Of a stretch of DNA of 64,000 nucleotides, positions 15,856 through 27,500 are shown one piece after another; within the stretch, counting starts at the first letter, position 1, and every line of letters starts with the position of its first letter. Below the pieces are notes generated by a model that was given only the letters and a program-made list of their open reading frames with translations, did no database searches and was not told the DNA's origin. Source of the stretch: Ciona intestinalis (lineage: Eukaryota; Chordata; Ascidiacea; Phlebobranchia; Cionidae); contig NC_020170.2 of NCBI RefSeq assembly GCF_000224145.3, forward strand, positions 3,426,646 through 3,490,645, given 5' to 3'. The position numbers and the translations under genes are program-made.

Positions 15856-17739
15856 ATGGCTGCCAAAGCTAACCATGTGTCATGTGGAATAGATTTAGGT
15901 TTTCGTGCCGACATTGAATCGACAATAGACAGTGCATGCGGGGAAGGCTACGATTTCGTTTGCCTAGACATTGTGAACCCGGAGAAGAAACAAACGTTCG
16001 GAGAGGCCGACGTCGGTCACAAAGTCGGAGATGACACACGCCCGGATTTCATGCTTGGCAGCCAGGAATGGAATACGCTTGTTGTTGGTAAATTATCTGA
16101 TTGGATAAGCCTTAATTCTGAAAACCATTACGCAAATGCAGCTTCGGAGGAAGCTCTGTTACAAGAGCTACATTTTGCTAGTTATTTAAGTTTACCAGCC
16201 GTTATGATCCGGGTTGACAGTTATGATTGTGCAAACTTAGCTAGGCTTGTTTATTCCCATATTATGAAAAGCCACCACGCCACAAACATGTGGATACATA
16301 TGCCTGTATCTGCTAACAAAGATACAGCAGATGGTGAAACTAAATCTCAAAACACTTGGATGTGGTGGAACAAGTTCCGTATGCTGTGTAACCAACATAA
16401 TAAAATCTCACTGGCTTTGGAAATCACGGAAGACCTCCCAGATCCAGAATCATTGAAGCAATGGCTGGGGGAGCCTGTTCGTGTAGTGATTTTAAATACT
16501 TCAATATTTTTAACCAACAAAAAAGGGTTTCCTGTTTTATCTCGTGCCCATCAACACCTTATCATGCAACTTTTTCGATTAAACTCCCAATTTGTGATCA
16601 CTGGTGTCACAAAAGATGGTATGGCCCTAAAAACATACCAGCAGTATTTAGAACACCTATACCAACACCGGCCTTGCCCAGACCAGTATGATATGTTCGC
16701 TAAAGGGTATGAAGATTATCTACAGTCCCCACTTCAACCTTTGATGGATAACTTGGAATCAGCAACATATGAAGTGTTTGAGAAGGATCCAGTAAAGTAT
16801 AGATGCTATGAAGAAGCAATTTTTCGATGTTTGGCTGACAAAGCAACTGTGTCTTTAGAAAAGGATCCAATTGTGCTTATGGTCCTTGGCGCTGGGCGTG
16901 GACCTTTAGTAAGAGCGGCGTTATCTGCTGCAAAACGAGCGGAGACAAAAATCAAATGCTTTGCAGTTGAAAAGAACGCAAATGCCTGCGTTACATTGAA
17001 CTTATTGAAACGAACAGAGTGGGTTGATGAAGATGTCACTATAGTTTCTGGAGACATGCGGGTATGGGAAGCACCAGTATTAGCTGATATCATTGTTTCA
17101 GAACTTCTTGGTTCTTTTGGAGATAATGAATTGTCACCGGAATGTCTTGATGGTGCAGCTCGATTTTTGAAGCCAGACTGCATCAGTATCCCTGCTTCAT
17201 ATACTTCGTACTTAGCCCCTATTTCTTCACAGAAACTTTATAATGAGGTTGAAGCAGCTGGTGCACTTGATCCAGATAAGCCAAAAATTACAGCATTTGA
17301 AACACCCTATGTTGTTCGCATTCACAACTATCATGAACTGTCACCTTCGAAACCTGTATTCACATTCACACACCCGGCAGAAAAAGCTGAAAACGAGAAT
17401 GACAAAACACACCTAAAAAATTCTCGTCAAGCTGAACTAAGATTCTCAATGCCCTGTGATACAATGGTGCATGGTTTTTCAGGTTATTTCCACTGTACGT
17501 TGTATAAGGATGTATACATTAGCATAGTCCCTGAGACACATTCGCCAGGCATGTTTAGTTGGTTTCCACTCTTCTTTCCTGTCTTTAAACCTGTCCTATT
17601 AAAGCAAGGGGATGAAATCGCCATCACAATTTGGCGCCAATGTACGAATAGCAAGGTCTGGTATGAATGGGTTATATCTGAGCCCTGCAACTCTGCAATT
17701 CTTAATCCTGGCGGCCGATCTTACACCATTGGCCTTTGA
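15856..17739 (+). CDS. PRMT5: Protein arginine methyltransferase 5, single exon
   Basis: 627 aa, intronless; human PRMT5 is 637 aa. PRMT5 is the type II enzyme that makes symmetric dimethylarginine on Sm proteins and histones H2A, H3 and H4, usually bound to WDR77/MEP50. The N-terminal TIM-barrel region covers about residues 1-285. The SAM site has VLGAGRGPLV (GAGRG at 345-349), the double-E loop has SELLGSFGDNE with E416 and E425, and F308 in YEVFEKDP is the phenylalanine tied to symmetric methylation; all three keep a constant offset of 19 from the human numbering. The C-terminal beta-barrel ends in LNPGGRSYTIGL as in orthologues. All catalytic residues I can check are present, so it reads as functional. 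AATAAA is at 17988. Lack of introns beside many-intron neighbours is unusual. Confidence 0.98.
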   Translation: MAAKANHVSCGIDLGFRADIESTIDSACGEGYDFVCLDIVNPEKKQTFGEADVGHKVGDDTRPDFMLGSQEWNTLVVGKLSDWISLNSENHYANAASEEALLQELHFASYLSLPAVMIRVDSYDCANLARLVYSHIMKSHHATNMWIHMPVSANKDTADGETKSQNTWMWWNKFRMLCNQHNKISLALEITEDLPDPESLKQWLGEPVRVVILNTSIFLTNKKGFPVLSRAHQHLIMQLFRLNSQFVITGVTKDGMALKTYQQYLEHLYQHRPCPDQYDMFAKGYEDYLQSPLQPLMDNLESATYEVFEKDPVKYRCYEEAIFRCLADKATVSLEKDPIVLMVLGAGRGPLVRAALSAAKRAETKIKCFAVEKNANACVTLNLLKRTEWVDEDVTIVSGDMRVWEAPVLADIIVSELLGSFGDNELSPECLDGAARFLKPDCISIPASYTSYLAPISSQKLYNEVEAAGALDPDKPKITAFETPYVVRIHNYHELSPSKPVFTFTHPAEKAENENDKTHLKNSRQAELRFSMPCDTMVHGFSGYFHCTLYKDVYISIVPETHSPGMFSWFPLFFPVFKPVLLKQGDEIAITIWRQCTNSKVWYEWVISEPCNSAILNPGGRSYTIGL

Positions 17740-18714
17740 ATTACTTGGTATATCTCAACACAAAGATTATGTGGCACTCTTTCAATAAGACTTTGTTGAA
17801 AAATTTCCAAGGCAAAAATCGTTCATTATCCCTATGCGACACCTTCACAAAGTTCCAGTTGCTTCATTGTTGCAAACCTGCAGTAGTAAGTGAATGGCTT
17901 GTCTGTCACATTTTTTCTAATGCGCCAAATGATACCAAACTGTACCAAAGTCCCAATTGTATTTATAGGCAATTCTGTAATTCGTAAAATAAAATTTCGT
18001 CTTTATTAATAGATGCAAATGAGACTGTCTTCAAGCCAGGGAGCTATATAATGGAATATTACATGTTCATTATCATGTGTACAGAACTATTGGTAAAGCA
18101 TTTAAAGTGCAGACCCTGTTACTGTGCCGTTCTTGTCACCCCTATAGAATTTCCCCGAAGCATGGACGATATAAGAGTACAAGTTCCAAAAACACGCGTG
18201 TGGTTGGTTAACGAGGCATTTGCGTCATTCTGTTACAATTAGAGTACTTCAATTTTAATGAAGCAGTGTACTCAACTACTCGAGTTATGTTGGTGGTTAT
18301 GTGGTTTTTATTCACTTTTGTCGTAACTGGACACCGAACATATAGTAACATCTTATGTTATAATTTTTGCATACTATATGTCATAAAAAATTAGTCAATA
18401 ATTTTGCGGATGCTCTAACCATAGACTTTACTATATTCATATATATTGTAAGTAATGCGAGCCAACAAAAAATATCACAGTTTTTCAAACCGATCTGATA
18501 TAGGATTAAGTGTCTCATCATTACCACTTGAATATAAAACCACGACGTAATGAGAAGTTATATGTTGAACAATCAATGTGTTTTTGTCGAAGCGGTGAGT
18601 GTGGTTAGAGGCAAAAAGAGCAAAACCTAACGGGCAGAATACAACTAAATAAGAAGATATTTAATAAACGGTATAATACAGGAACGTATAACTTGGAGAT
18701 TACCAAAATAAAAA
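17740..18714 (+). other. PRMT5 3' UTR and spacer
   Basis: The PRMT5 3' UTR probably runs to the AATAAA at 17988-17993. The rest, up to the lectin start, is AT-rich with no ORF of interest. A tract 'ggtataatacag' at 18670-18681 precedes the lectin ATG and could be a weak acceptor. Confidence 0.5.
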
Positions 18715-20331
18715 ATGTCACCAGCTTTGTCATGGCAGCATATGACTCTAGCTTTTGCAACAGTGGCAGTCATATCGCTCATCATGAACATAATCTCCAT
18801 TTCACTGGTAAGTACAACGTTACGCTTCTGTGGAACGGGACTGTGTAGTAAAGTGAGACAAAATGAGACATTTTACTCGCTTTGATCGTCAAATCTGGTA
18901 GCACACAAAGAATACAGAAATATAAACTTATAACCTTAACCCCTGCGACTCTAAAAGAGCGTTGAATTGTTAAAATCAGTGGAATATTAAGCGTTAACGA
19001 TATCCATCTTACCCTGCAGTACTGTACTATGTAAGCTACAACGATATATATATAACCTTAGTTAGCGAAGTTTCGAATGGATGTTGACGAAGCGTTGTCC
19101 CTGCTAAAAGATGATCCTGCAAACGGCGGACATGGTTCCGGTAACTCAAGTACTGTGACTAAGAAAATAGCAGCATTGGAAAAAGAACTTGCTTTGCGAC
19201 TGGGTTTGTATGGAATATACTAACATAAAATGTAGTTTTCGCCTAAAAACATATAGGCTGCTGTGGGGTAAGATGGGATACTCTCTGTTTTATATTTTCT
19301 GATCGTGTTTTAAACAATTAACAACATGAACTATAGTCGGTGACTATTTATATAACTCTGTAAAGACTCTTCGTTTACTACCAAGTGGGACGATAAAAGA
19401 AGTTGTGCCATCTTACCCCACCCTACTGTTAGGTTCGGATATTTATAGACTTAATAAACATGCCCTACATTTTGCTTAGAAAACCTGAACGTCAAAGTCG
19501 AGGCAGCGGCTAGCCAAAGAAATGCACTGACAAATAGTCTTGATGAAGTAGAACTCTCATTAGAGTGGATGAAACTGGAATTAGGTGAAGGATGGAAAAA
19601 GGGTTGCCCCCAAGGCGGTGTAACTAATGGCACAATATGTTACGTTGCACATCGCGAAAAAGCGAACTACACTGAAGCTGTCGAAAGATGCGAAAAAGAT
19701 GTAATTTTATAGTTGTTTTTGCTTTGGAAGTTATACATAACTAGATTATTTCGTAGGGCGGTAAACTGGCAACTATACACGACCAGACGTTGCTTCGAAC
19801 CATATTGAGCTACCTTCCGCCAGCACCAGTGTTAGTGGATGCTAGATTCAATATCGAAACAGGTGGGTGTAAATAAGCATATGAAAGACCTACGTTAAGA
19901 AACCGCAGTGCGGTGCCGTCTAACAGCCAACTAAACGCAGAATATGTTCTCTTGACAACAACCCCTTGCGTTAGACCCGCATTCACCCTACTAAATCTCG
20001 AATAAGATGGTATACCGTAAGCATGGAAATTCTGTATTTCCTGACCGTATTTTAAACAATTATTTCATTTAGAGTCGCGAGGCTACGATTATATAAAATA
20101 TTTTTCGTTTACTATCATATGGAACCGAAAAAGAGAATGAAAACATGTCCAATTTTACCCCACTCTGCTATATTTTTAGGGTTATGGAAAACAAGTGACG
20201 GCGAAGACGCTTCTTTTCTTCCGTGGTCCATCAATAACAAAGGCACTGGCGGTGAATGCGTGTATGCTTATGGAGAAGGATATTCTCGATGGCACTGCCA
20301 TGCATTGCTCTATTACCTTTGCATGTACTAA
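18715..20331 (+). CDS. Type II membrane C-type lectin-like protein
   Basis: Exons 18715-18807, 19062-19203, 19480-19700, 19757-19862 and 20180-20331 join in phase to 237 aa. Residues 11-31 are a signal-anchor (LAFATVAVISLIMNIISISL). Residues about 65-110 are a coiled coil (KKIAALEKELALRLENLNVK). The C-type lectin-like domain, about 120-237, starts GCPQGGVTNGTICYVAHREK, has AVERCEKDGGKLATIHDQ (the conserved C..GG.LA), then GGECVYAYGEGYSRWHCH and ends YYLCMY. Cysteine spacing fits the fold, but neither an EPN/QPD loop nor the WND triplet is present (WHC instead), so calcium-dependent sugar binding is doubtful. Three N-glycosylation sequons are visible (NSS, NGT, NYT). Introns 1, 2 and 4 each contain a MITE copy. 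It ends right after the last cysteine, as compact lectins do. A receptor or immune role is an inference from architecture. Confidence 0.85.
18846..19021 (-). mobile_element. MITE copy in lectin intron 1
   Basis: Diverged copy: tagtaaagtgagacaaaatg at the left, tatccatcttaccctgcagt at the right. The internal 'cacacaaagaata' and 'gttgaattgttaaaat' blocks match the family. Confidence 0.7.
19261..19429 (+). mobile_element. MITE copy in lectin intron 2
   Basis: Ends ctgtggggtaagatgggata and tgccatcttaccccacccta are clear inverted repeats; the interior has gatcgtgttttaaacaatta and cgtttactaccaagtggga. About 169 bp, filling most of the intron. Confidence 0.85.
19990..20170 (+). mobile_element. MITE copy in lectin intron 4
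   Basis: The left end is eroded (aataagatggtata); the right end is gtccaattttaccccact, 9 bp before the exon 5 acceptor. The interior has gaccgtattttaaacaatta and tcgtttactatcatatgga. Confidence 0.75.
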
Positions 20332-21550
20332 TGTGTACCAAACAACATACAGCTCTGTATTAGAACATCATTGATAGCTACCAATTAGCTTTATAAACAG
20401 ACTCCGATTTGCTAAGGAGATCGAAGACGTGTTGTTTAATTTGCGCATATATGTACGCCTAAAAATTCCCTGTATCCTTCCAAATAACCTCATTCCGAAG
20501 CTCATGTACATTATACGTACATGCATGTAGGTAGCGCTGTATATTAACATGATTAACTTTGATAACACTTTCAATAAAAAATCAAAACGTCCTTTTACAG
20601 GTATAGCAAAACCATTACTGGGTTAGAAAAGTCAAACCTTTTTTTTCCTACATACGGTATAGTATAGCAAGGTACCTGTCCAAACCTACAGAGGTGTGCA
20701 AATACCAGTCAAACACGACATAACAATAATAAAAAAGACTAAAAACCGCCCATATGTAAGATATGCGTGTTAACGATCGCCGAGTTGTTTTTCCCGCGAG
20801 AATGTATAAATTATGAAAATATTGAACAGAAACATCAACTTACGCGAAGCACTAGGCGTATACATGGAGACTAGTTTTATTACAAAAATAAACGTGAAAC
20901 TTCATAATACTGTAGTTAAAGGGCATATAGGGAGCAACACAGAGCCTAAACTTAAAGAAGTTTGAACACCCAACGACAAGAAATACGATACACAGAGTAA
21001 AACTTGATAGCTCAAACACAGAAGGCTCGCTTTGTTTTTATATGTTGATACAAATTTTGTTCTTCGATTGAAAAGAACTGGTACACGTAATGACAGACGG
21101 AATTCTATTGACAAAATATCTTTTATGCTTCGTAACTCAAGGAACCATAATAATGAACGATATAATGTCTCGACGCTATATATAGTTAATACCAAAGAGA
21201 TTAAAACCATGGTCATGGTTTTAATCTCTTTGGTTAATACACAGTGAAAATATCTGGACGGAGGAAGTGCAGGGTTACAAATTACAAAATAAAATAACAG
21301 TAACTTTTATAACAAAATTAATTATGACCCAAACCAATATTTTCACAACTTTTGGTTTGAAATTCATACATAATATTTGACACAGGCAGTACCTCAGTCA
21401 TGTTTGATTTAAAAACCTTTGATTGTAATTTACATTTGATTAAAAACAAAAAATCCTACTATTCGCGTATTCCAGACACGCATGGTCTCAGGCGAATAAA
21501 GCAATACGCTCGCGTTGCCGAAGTATATTCAAAATATAACTCATTTAACT
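20332..21550. other. Spacer between lectin and SPATA1
   Basis: No gene supported. A 104-codon minus ORF at 21216-20902 is leucine- and serine-rich and looks accidental. The notable element is the 44-bp palindrome at 21191-21234. The 3' UTRs of the convergent lectin and SPATA1 genes presumably lie here. Confidence 0.45.
21191..21234. repeat. Perfect palindrome, 21-bp arms and 2-bp spacer
   Basis: The left arm is 21191-21211 (starts accaaagagattaaaacc), the spacer 'gt' is 21212-21213 and the right arm 21214-21234 is the exact reverse complement. The core word caaagagattaaaacc also begins a hairpin at 54696. Such a hairpin could form in RNA on either strand; it lies in the likely 3' region of both flanking genes. 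Confidence 0.9.
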
Positions 21551-24500
21551 TTAATTGCTGGTAGACCAGGCTTGCCTGAGATCCCCCTGTAAGCGATGTG
21601 GGCTTGAATTTTTTTCGACAACAATTCTTGGCGCACGACTTTCACATTTTCGTCGGCATGATGACGTAACTATAACGCAATATTTCGTATAATGTTTAAA
21701 GCATTATTTTATGATTGATGGTATCAATAAACTAGGCCACAGTACATGGGTGTACCGTTGGTGTAATATAGGAGTTGTCTCAGTATGACTTACTTATAAA
21801 GTTGAATGAATGTAACTTGCTTTGTCCTCGCATGGTCGAAAAACAAGTCGTTATAACACGGAGATGTTCTGTTTCATACACCTCGTGCCAGTTACACATA
21901 AGGTAACTCGTAAGTGGGCACGAGTTGAAACATAACACCATTGTTATAATGACTGTCGTTGTCCGGCCACGCGAGGTCAAACAAGCTACATTTATTTAAC
22001 ACGAAGTTGAACATTACCTTAATTTCGCCTGTCAGTTTTATTTTCGCATCTTCAATCTTTTGCCTAAGGTTATCAATATCATGCTGAAACCTGGTGACTT
22101 GTATTTTAGTGTTGTTCTGTAACAACAGGAAAATTAGCATTCCTAAACTAGTGAAAAATCTGTTTAATTCTTGCAGTCGCTAAATTCCATGCTAAATTCG
22201 ATTTTCTACTTGAACAAAAGATGGACTTAAAATGTGAACAGGTTGGCTATTTATTATGAAATGTCAACATTCCAAAAAACCTAAATTTACCTTAACTGAT
22301 GGTAAAACAGTTGTGATTGGTAACACTTGCACTTTTTGTTGTCCCAATGCCTTTTGACCCTCCATAACTGACACAAGACGATGATGTAATCTAAATACAA
22401 CAAATTTGTGTCACGGCGTACTAGAGATTTCCAGTAGGCCGTGATTGGAGTACATTGGTCATACCTGTCACTTTATACAAATCTGTTAGTAATAAACAAT
22501 GTTATCCCAAACTAAATATATTTTACCTAAAACCTACTTACAAGGCCCTTGTTTAATAATAAATGGCCTATTTGTGCACTTGTTGAATATAGTATCAAAA
22601 ATACAAATAAGTCACACAAAATATAAAGTTTTGAGTAACTTGTTATATTCCTGCTGCAGTCTGTTAGATACATCAGTAAGCGGCATCGTTTTCTTCTTTT
22701 GTTCAAAGAACTTCTTTTTCCAAATGTCTCGGACTAGAAAAAGTAAATTTGGAAAACAAAAACATGAAGTTTGGGTTAGAGTAAAGCATATTTCGATTTT
22801 ATTTTATTCATGGCGCTGTTTTCTTAAATAATTTTGATTTAAAGTTACGGTTAATGAATTTTGAACTCTGTAGCTTTCCATGTTGTATTGCCAATTGCTG
22901 GACTGACAAGGTGTTCCTGTGAGTATTATGCCAGTAGATGGGTCAAGTGTTGAGCTATTTCTGTGATCTGAAAATCTAACTTTTCTGCCACGTAACGCTT
23001 CTGGATTTTTAAGTGTTGACCCAAAAGCTGATTTCCTTCTCTTAACTGAAGTAGCTGACTGTAGCTTTTCGTTGCTGCTTTGTAAAATAACACTACGTTT
23101 CCAAGACTTGGCACTGATACTCTCATAAGAAACACCTGTGTTGATACAAGGTTTAAAACTCATTAGGCAGTTAATCTACTTAGTGCCAACTTGAGAACTG
23201 CCAATTAAAAACAAAAGGCGTAAATATTGTTTTAAAGTGCTAATGGACTGCACTTAGCCAAATTTCAGTATGACAAGTACTACATGATATAGGGGCCAAA
23301 ATCCTTAAAAATGTAGGTATAAGCCATGAACTGTTTGATCTATTATGTTCCAAATACCTTATAATTTACAGCTTTTTGGCATACAATGCTGTTATACCTG
23401 TAACTACCCTACTTCGATGCACTAATCCAAAATGTCGTTTTTTATCTGCTGATGTTTGAAACACATAATAACAGCCTGGCACATCACATTTCTCTTTCGG
23501 CAAGTCTGACTTCTGCTTTGCACTTTTTAATCTTGGAAACATCTTTTTGAAATCAGCGGAAACTAAAACATGTGAAACTAGCTGATGAATGAGTCTCAGT
23601 GATAAACTGAATCTAATTTGTAGTCAAATCAATGTTTATATCTAAAAAACTTTACAACATAAAGTAACACGATGCTGTACCAATTTATAGAATAAGTAAT
23701 CTTGAGATATTGGTGTTTTTCATCTTACTTTATCAAAAAAATGATTTTAATAAAATATAATTTTGAATAATCGTTACCTGATGTTCGTTTCTGGTTCATT
23801 TTTGATGTTGTCATCTTTGCTTGTCGAACCAACTCCTGACGTTTGTTCTCAGCATTTCTGCGATCAGTTCTTGCTCTCTGTAACTCTGACCACAGTTTTT
23901 CTCCTGAAAACATACACCAGTTTCAGTAACTGTAATAAATATGTGAATTTGGCCCTTATGTAGTGCTTATAAAATTGGACGATTCTTGCAACAAATAACA
24001 GTCAGGAAAATCAAGTCAAAGGAACTATTTAAATAGGAGGCTGTTGGTGCCTTATTAGGCAAAATATATATTTAAATGAATGTAATTTTTATTCTAATAG
24101 CCTACACTCTTTGTTTGATTTTTTTACTGTTATGTATGTCGTAGCACTTGATTCAGTTCAAATAAGACTTGAACTTGTTATACAAAAATATACCACAGTT
24201 TTAAGCACATATATACTTGTGGGGTAAAATAAGAGTTAAATTCGTCAACAAACTTACGGCTGGCGCTATCAGATCGTTTGTCATTTTGCTTTGTAGTCTT
24301 TACCACTCCAGTTTCACGTTTCACTTTGCTTTCCTTTTCAGTCTTGTTTGACTTCTGTAATAGAGCAAGCATTAATCATAAGTAAAAATTATGCTCAATT
24401 ATAGGCATATCTGTTGTACCACAGCTAATATATATACACATATATTTCTGCTTACCATTATTCTTTTAACCTGATATAAGATAAATACACATAGCATACA

Positions 24501-27500
24501 TTTTAAAATAACACAAACACATATAAAAAGAAAATACATAATATACTTAGTATTAAACATACATTGTTGTTTACAGCCACATTTCGCACAGAAGATTGCG
24601 AACTGTCCAGTAAATCTCGACTTTCAATTGGTGGTTTCTTAAACACAGGTATTGTGATTGGGGAAGGAGTGTGTGTCTCTGCTGCTTCATGTAGCGGAGC
24701 TTGTTTTTGGGGCTAAACAAAAAACTCGTTCAAATTGGCGTTTCAAAAACAGAAACTGCATAGCAGATTACACTCAAAATGTTATATAAGGTGTATATAT
24801 AGGTATTTTATAATAAATAAAAGTATTGTTTAAAATTGTTCAAACTGAACAGTTATTTTTTTTAAAGCGAATACAATATTAAATCAAGGTAAAAACAGCA
24901 TGCAATGGTACAGAAAAAGAAGAATATTCACTTCAAAATTTTAGAGTTAGTTCACAGCAAATGATAAGATTTGAAAAGCACAGTGTAAATAAAATTTGAA
25001 TACAAATCATTTTATTCTAAAATATCACATTTTTTATATTGGAAAAGCAAAATCACAACGAAAAATAAGAAATTTTAATTCAGCAGAACAATTAGGTTGT
25101 TAAAGCTAAATTGAAAAGTGAAAACCATTTAAAAGGAAATCAAAAAGACAAATCACAAAATTCGATTTTAGTTCAAACCCAGCAGTTTCTTTGCAACTTA
25201 CTGTATCAGGAATGAGTGTATTATCTCCAGCACCAGATTCAGCAGTTTCATACACCTCTGTTTCAGTGGCAATGATTTCTTTAGCAACATGTTCTGTTTT
25301 ATCTAAATTTATTTTACCTTTAGTGGATTGAACAGCTGTACTTTGCTGTTGTGGTAAGTTAAATACTGTTTCTGGAAGTGGTTTAAAGGGGTCTTGCTTC
25401 GTAGCATCAGCTTGTACAAGATCCTCGGCATCTGGTATAAGAAATGCAGGTCTGTCATCGTCATTTGATGAACTAACTGTAGTGACTGTAGGCATCCCAT
25501 CAGGGTCTCCTCTATGCAAGTTACTTGTAGTTAGAATTTTCTCTCCATTATTCCAATTTGAAGTCAATGGTTGCCCTGATAAGTTGGCGATACCATTACC
25601 TGCGTTTTCATGGACTGGGGTAAAAGCTAATGTCATGGACTTTGTAGGTGACTCAGAGGTCTGTTCATTTGGCAGAGGGGATTTAGAGACATTATCTTCA
25701 CCATGTGTTGGATTAAAGTCATGTATAAACACCTCATTCTCAACAAATGACTTTTCTTTTTTATGTGAAGTAAAAAAATCGCCTTTAATGAAATTGGTAG
25801 TGCTTTGTTCTGTATCATGTGTGGGTGATTGCAGTTTATGATTTCTTTTATTATCATCATGTGTGAGTGATGTGTTGTGCAGTGATTCACTAAAAACAGA
25901 AGGTTCTGGAAGTGGTGTAGTCTGCAGTTTCAAAGCTATGTCACTGCTTTCACTGCCAGTATTACTATAGGACGATCTTTTTATTCTTTTTGATTGTTGG
26001 TGAAACTCATCAGTATTTATTGTTAGAGATTGCGTAGTGTTGTTACTTTCTGAGTTACTTTGTTTTGTTGGTTTAAAGTTTGGGTCTTCATTTTCAGAAT
26101 CAAATTCAGTATCATATTTATTGCTGTGTTTTTTCCTGTTTGATTTATGATAGTTTTTTCTGTAAATTGAACCACGTCGCTCAAAGTGGTTTGACTCTTC
26201 AGCACTGTCATATTCAAGCTGTGCACTTGATGTCATGCCTACGCTACTATGTGTTGAGCCAGTTTCACTGAGATCATCAGACATAGGACCAAAAGGGGTG
26301 TTGCTTGAACTGCTATGCTGCGGCTGAAAAATCCTGTTTTTGAGGGGTTGAGAGGAAAGTTGAAAATTTTGTTGTTGCTGTTGTTGTTGTCCATACTGGT
26401 GTTCTTCATGTTCATATTCATTTGTATGCATTTCATTTGTTTCCTGTAGGTGGAAATTCCTGTTCTTGGGGTGTTGAGATGGGAATTGAAGCATCTGTTG
26501 TTGTTGTCTATTCTGGAAATCTTCATGTTCGTATTCATTTATATGCATTTCGGTGGTAACTTGTGACTGTTCATCTGCATTTGATTGTTCATGCTTCCAA
26601 AGTAAAGGAGAACCAGGTTTGGAATAAACAGAAGAATTACTCGGTTTGGGAGAAAATGCCTGCCATACCTTGCTCCTTCTTTTAGCAGTAGGGGAATTTT
26701 CTATTTCTTCGTTATTACTTCTCCTAGGCGCCGGCGCAGCTTCATTTTTTCGAAACGTAACAGGATCCCTTTAAAAAGAAAGAACCTCAAAACATGTACC
26801 TACTCAAAACTTTGAAGCGTCACAAAATTTACGTTAACAAGAAATTGGATACAGCTGCAATTGTTTAGGAGGACAAACAGTGACACGACAGCCAGCGTTA
26901 CCTGACACTCGAACAGGCAGTGATGTGTAGTATTTAAACAATTAACGCTGGCTTTGCCCAATGTGATAGATTAGACAGCTGTAAATCCAAAACATACGTA
27001 ACCTAATATACCATGACAGTTTCAAAATGAAATGGGGTAAATTTAATCTACAGCGGATTAAACTAAACTGGGAAATAAATAACTCCCACAGTCACACAGG
27101 TTGCGCAATTCTTAGGAGAACTTTGTAAGAGTGCTTGGGAATTAATAATTTACCAGCATGTTACTGGAAAACCTCTTAAAAATGGGAAAACAAGTAGGAA
27201 CAGAATTAATAAATTACTAGATTTTATTGTTTGACCATCGTGTGTGATATTGTTTTACAAATGTTCTTTATTTGAATCATTTTTTCCAAGAATTTCTATT
27301 CATTTAGAACAAATTGGAGGAATGTAGCCTTTACATGTACCTCAAGCTGTTATTATGTATTTTGTAATAGTTCAGTTAGTTTTCCATTATTCGCAAAAAA
27401 AATGCAAAACATAATCATATACCTTGTATTTGAATGTATATAATGGGTTGAAGCTTCAGATGCACTTCTTTCAACATCTACATAACCTGAATCATCATTA

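Noticed and set aside
20902-21216. 104-codon minus ORF with hydrophobic stretches
   Set aside because: Low-complexity L/S composition and overlap with the palindrome at 21191; no family signal.
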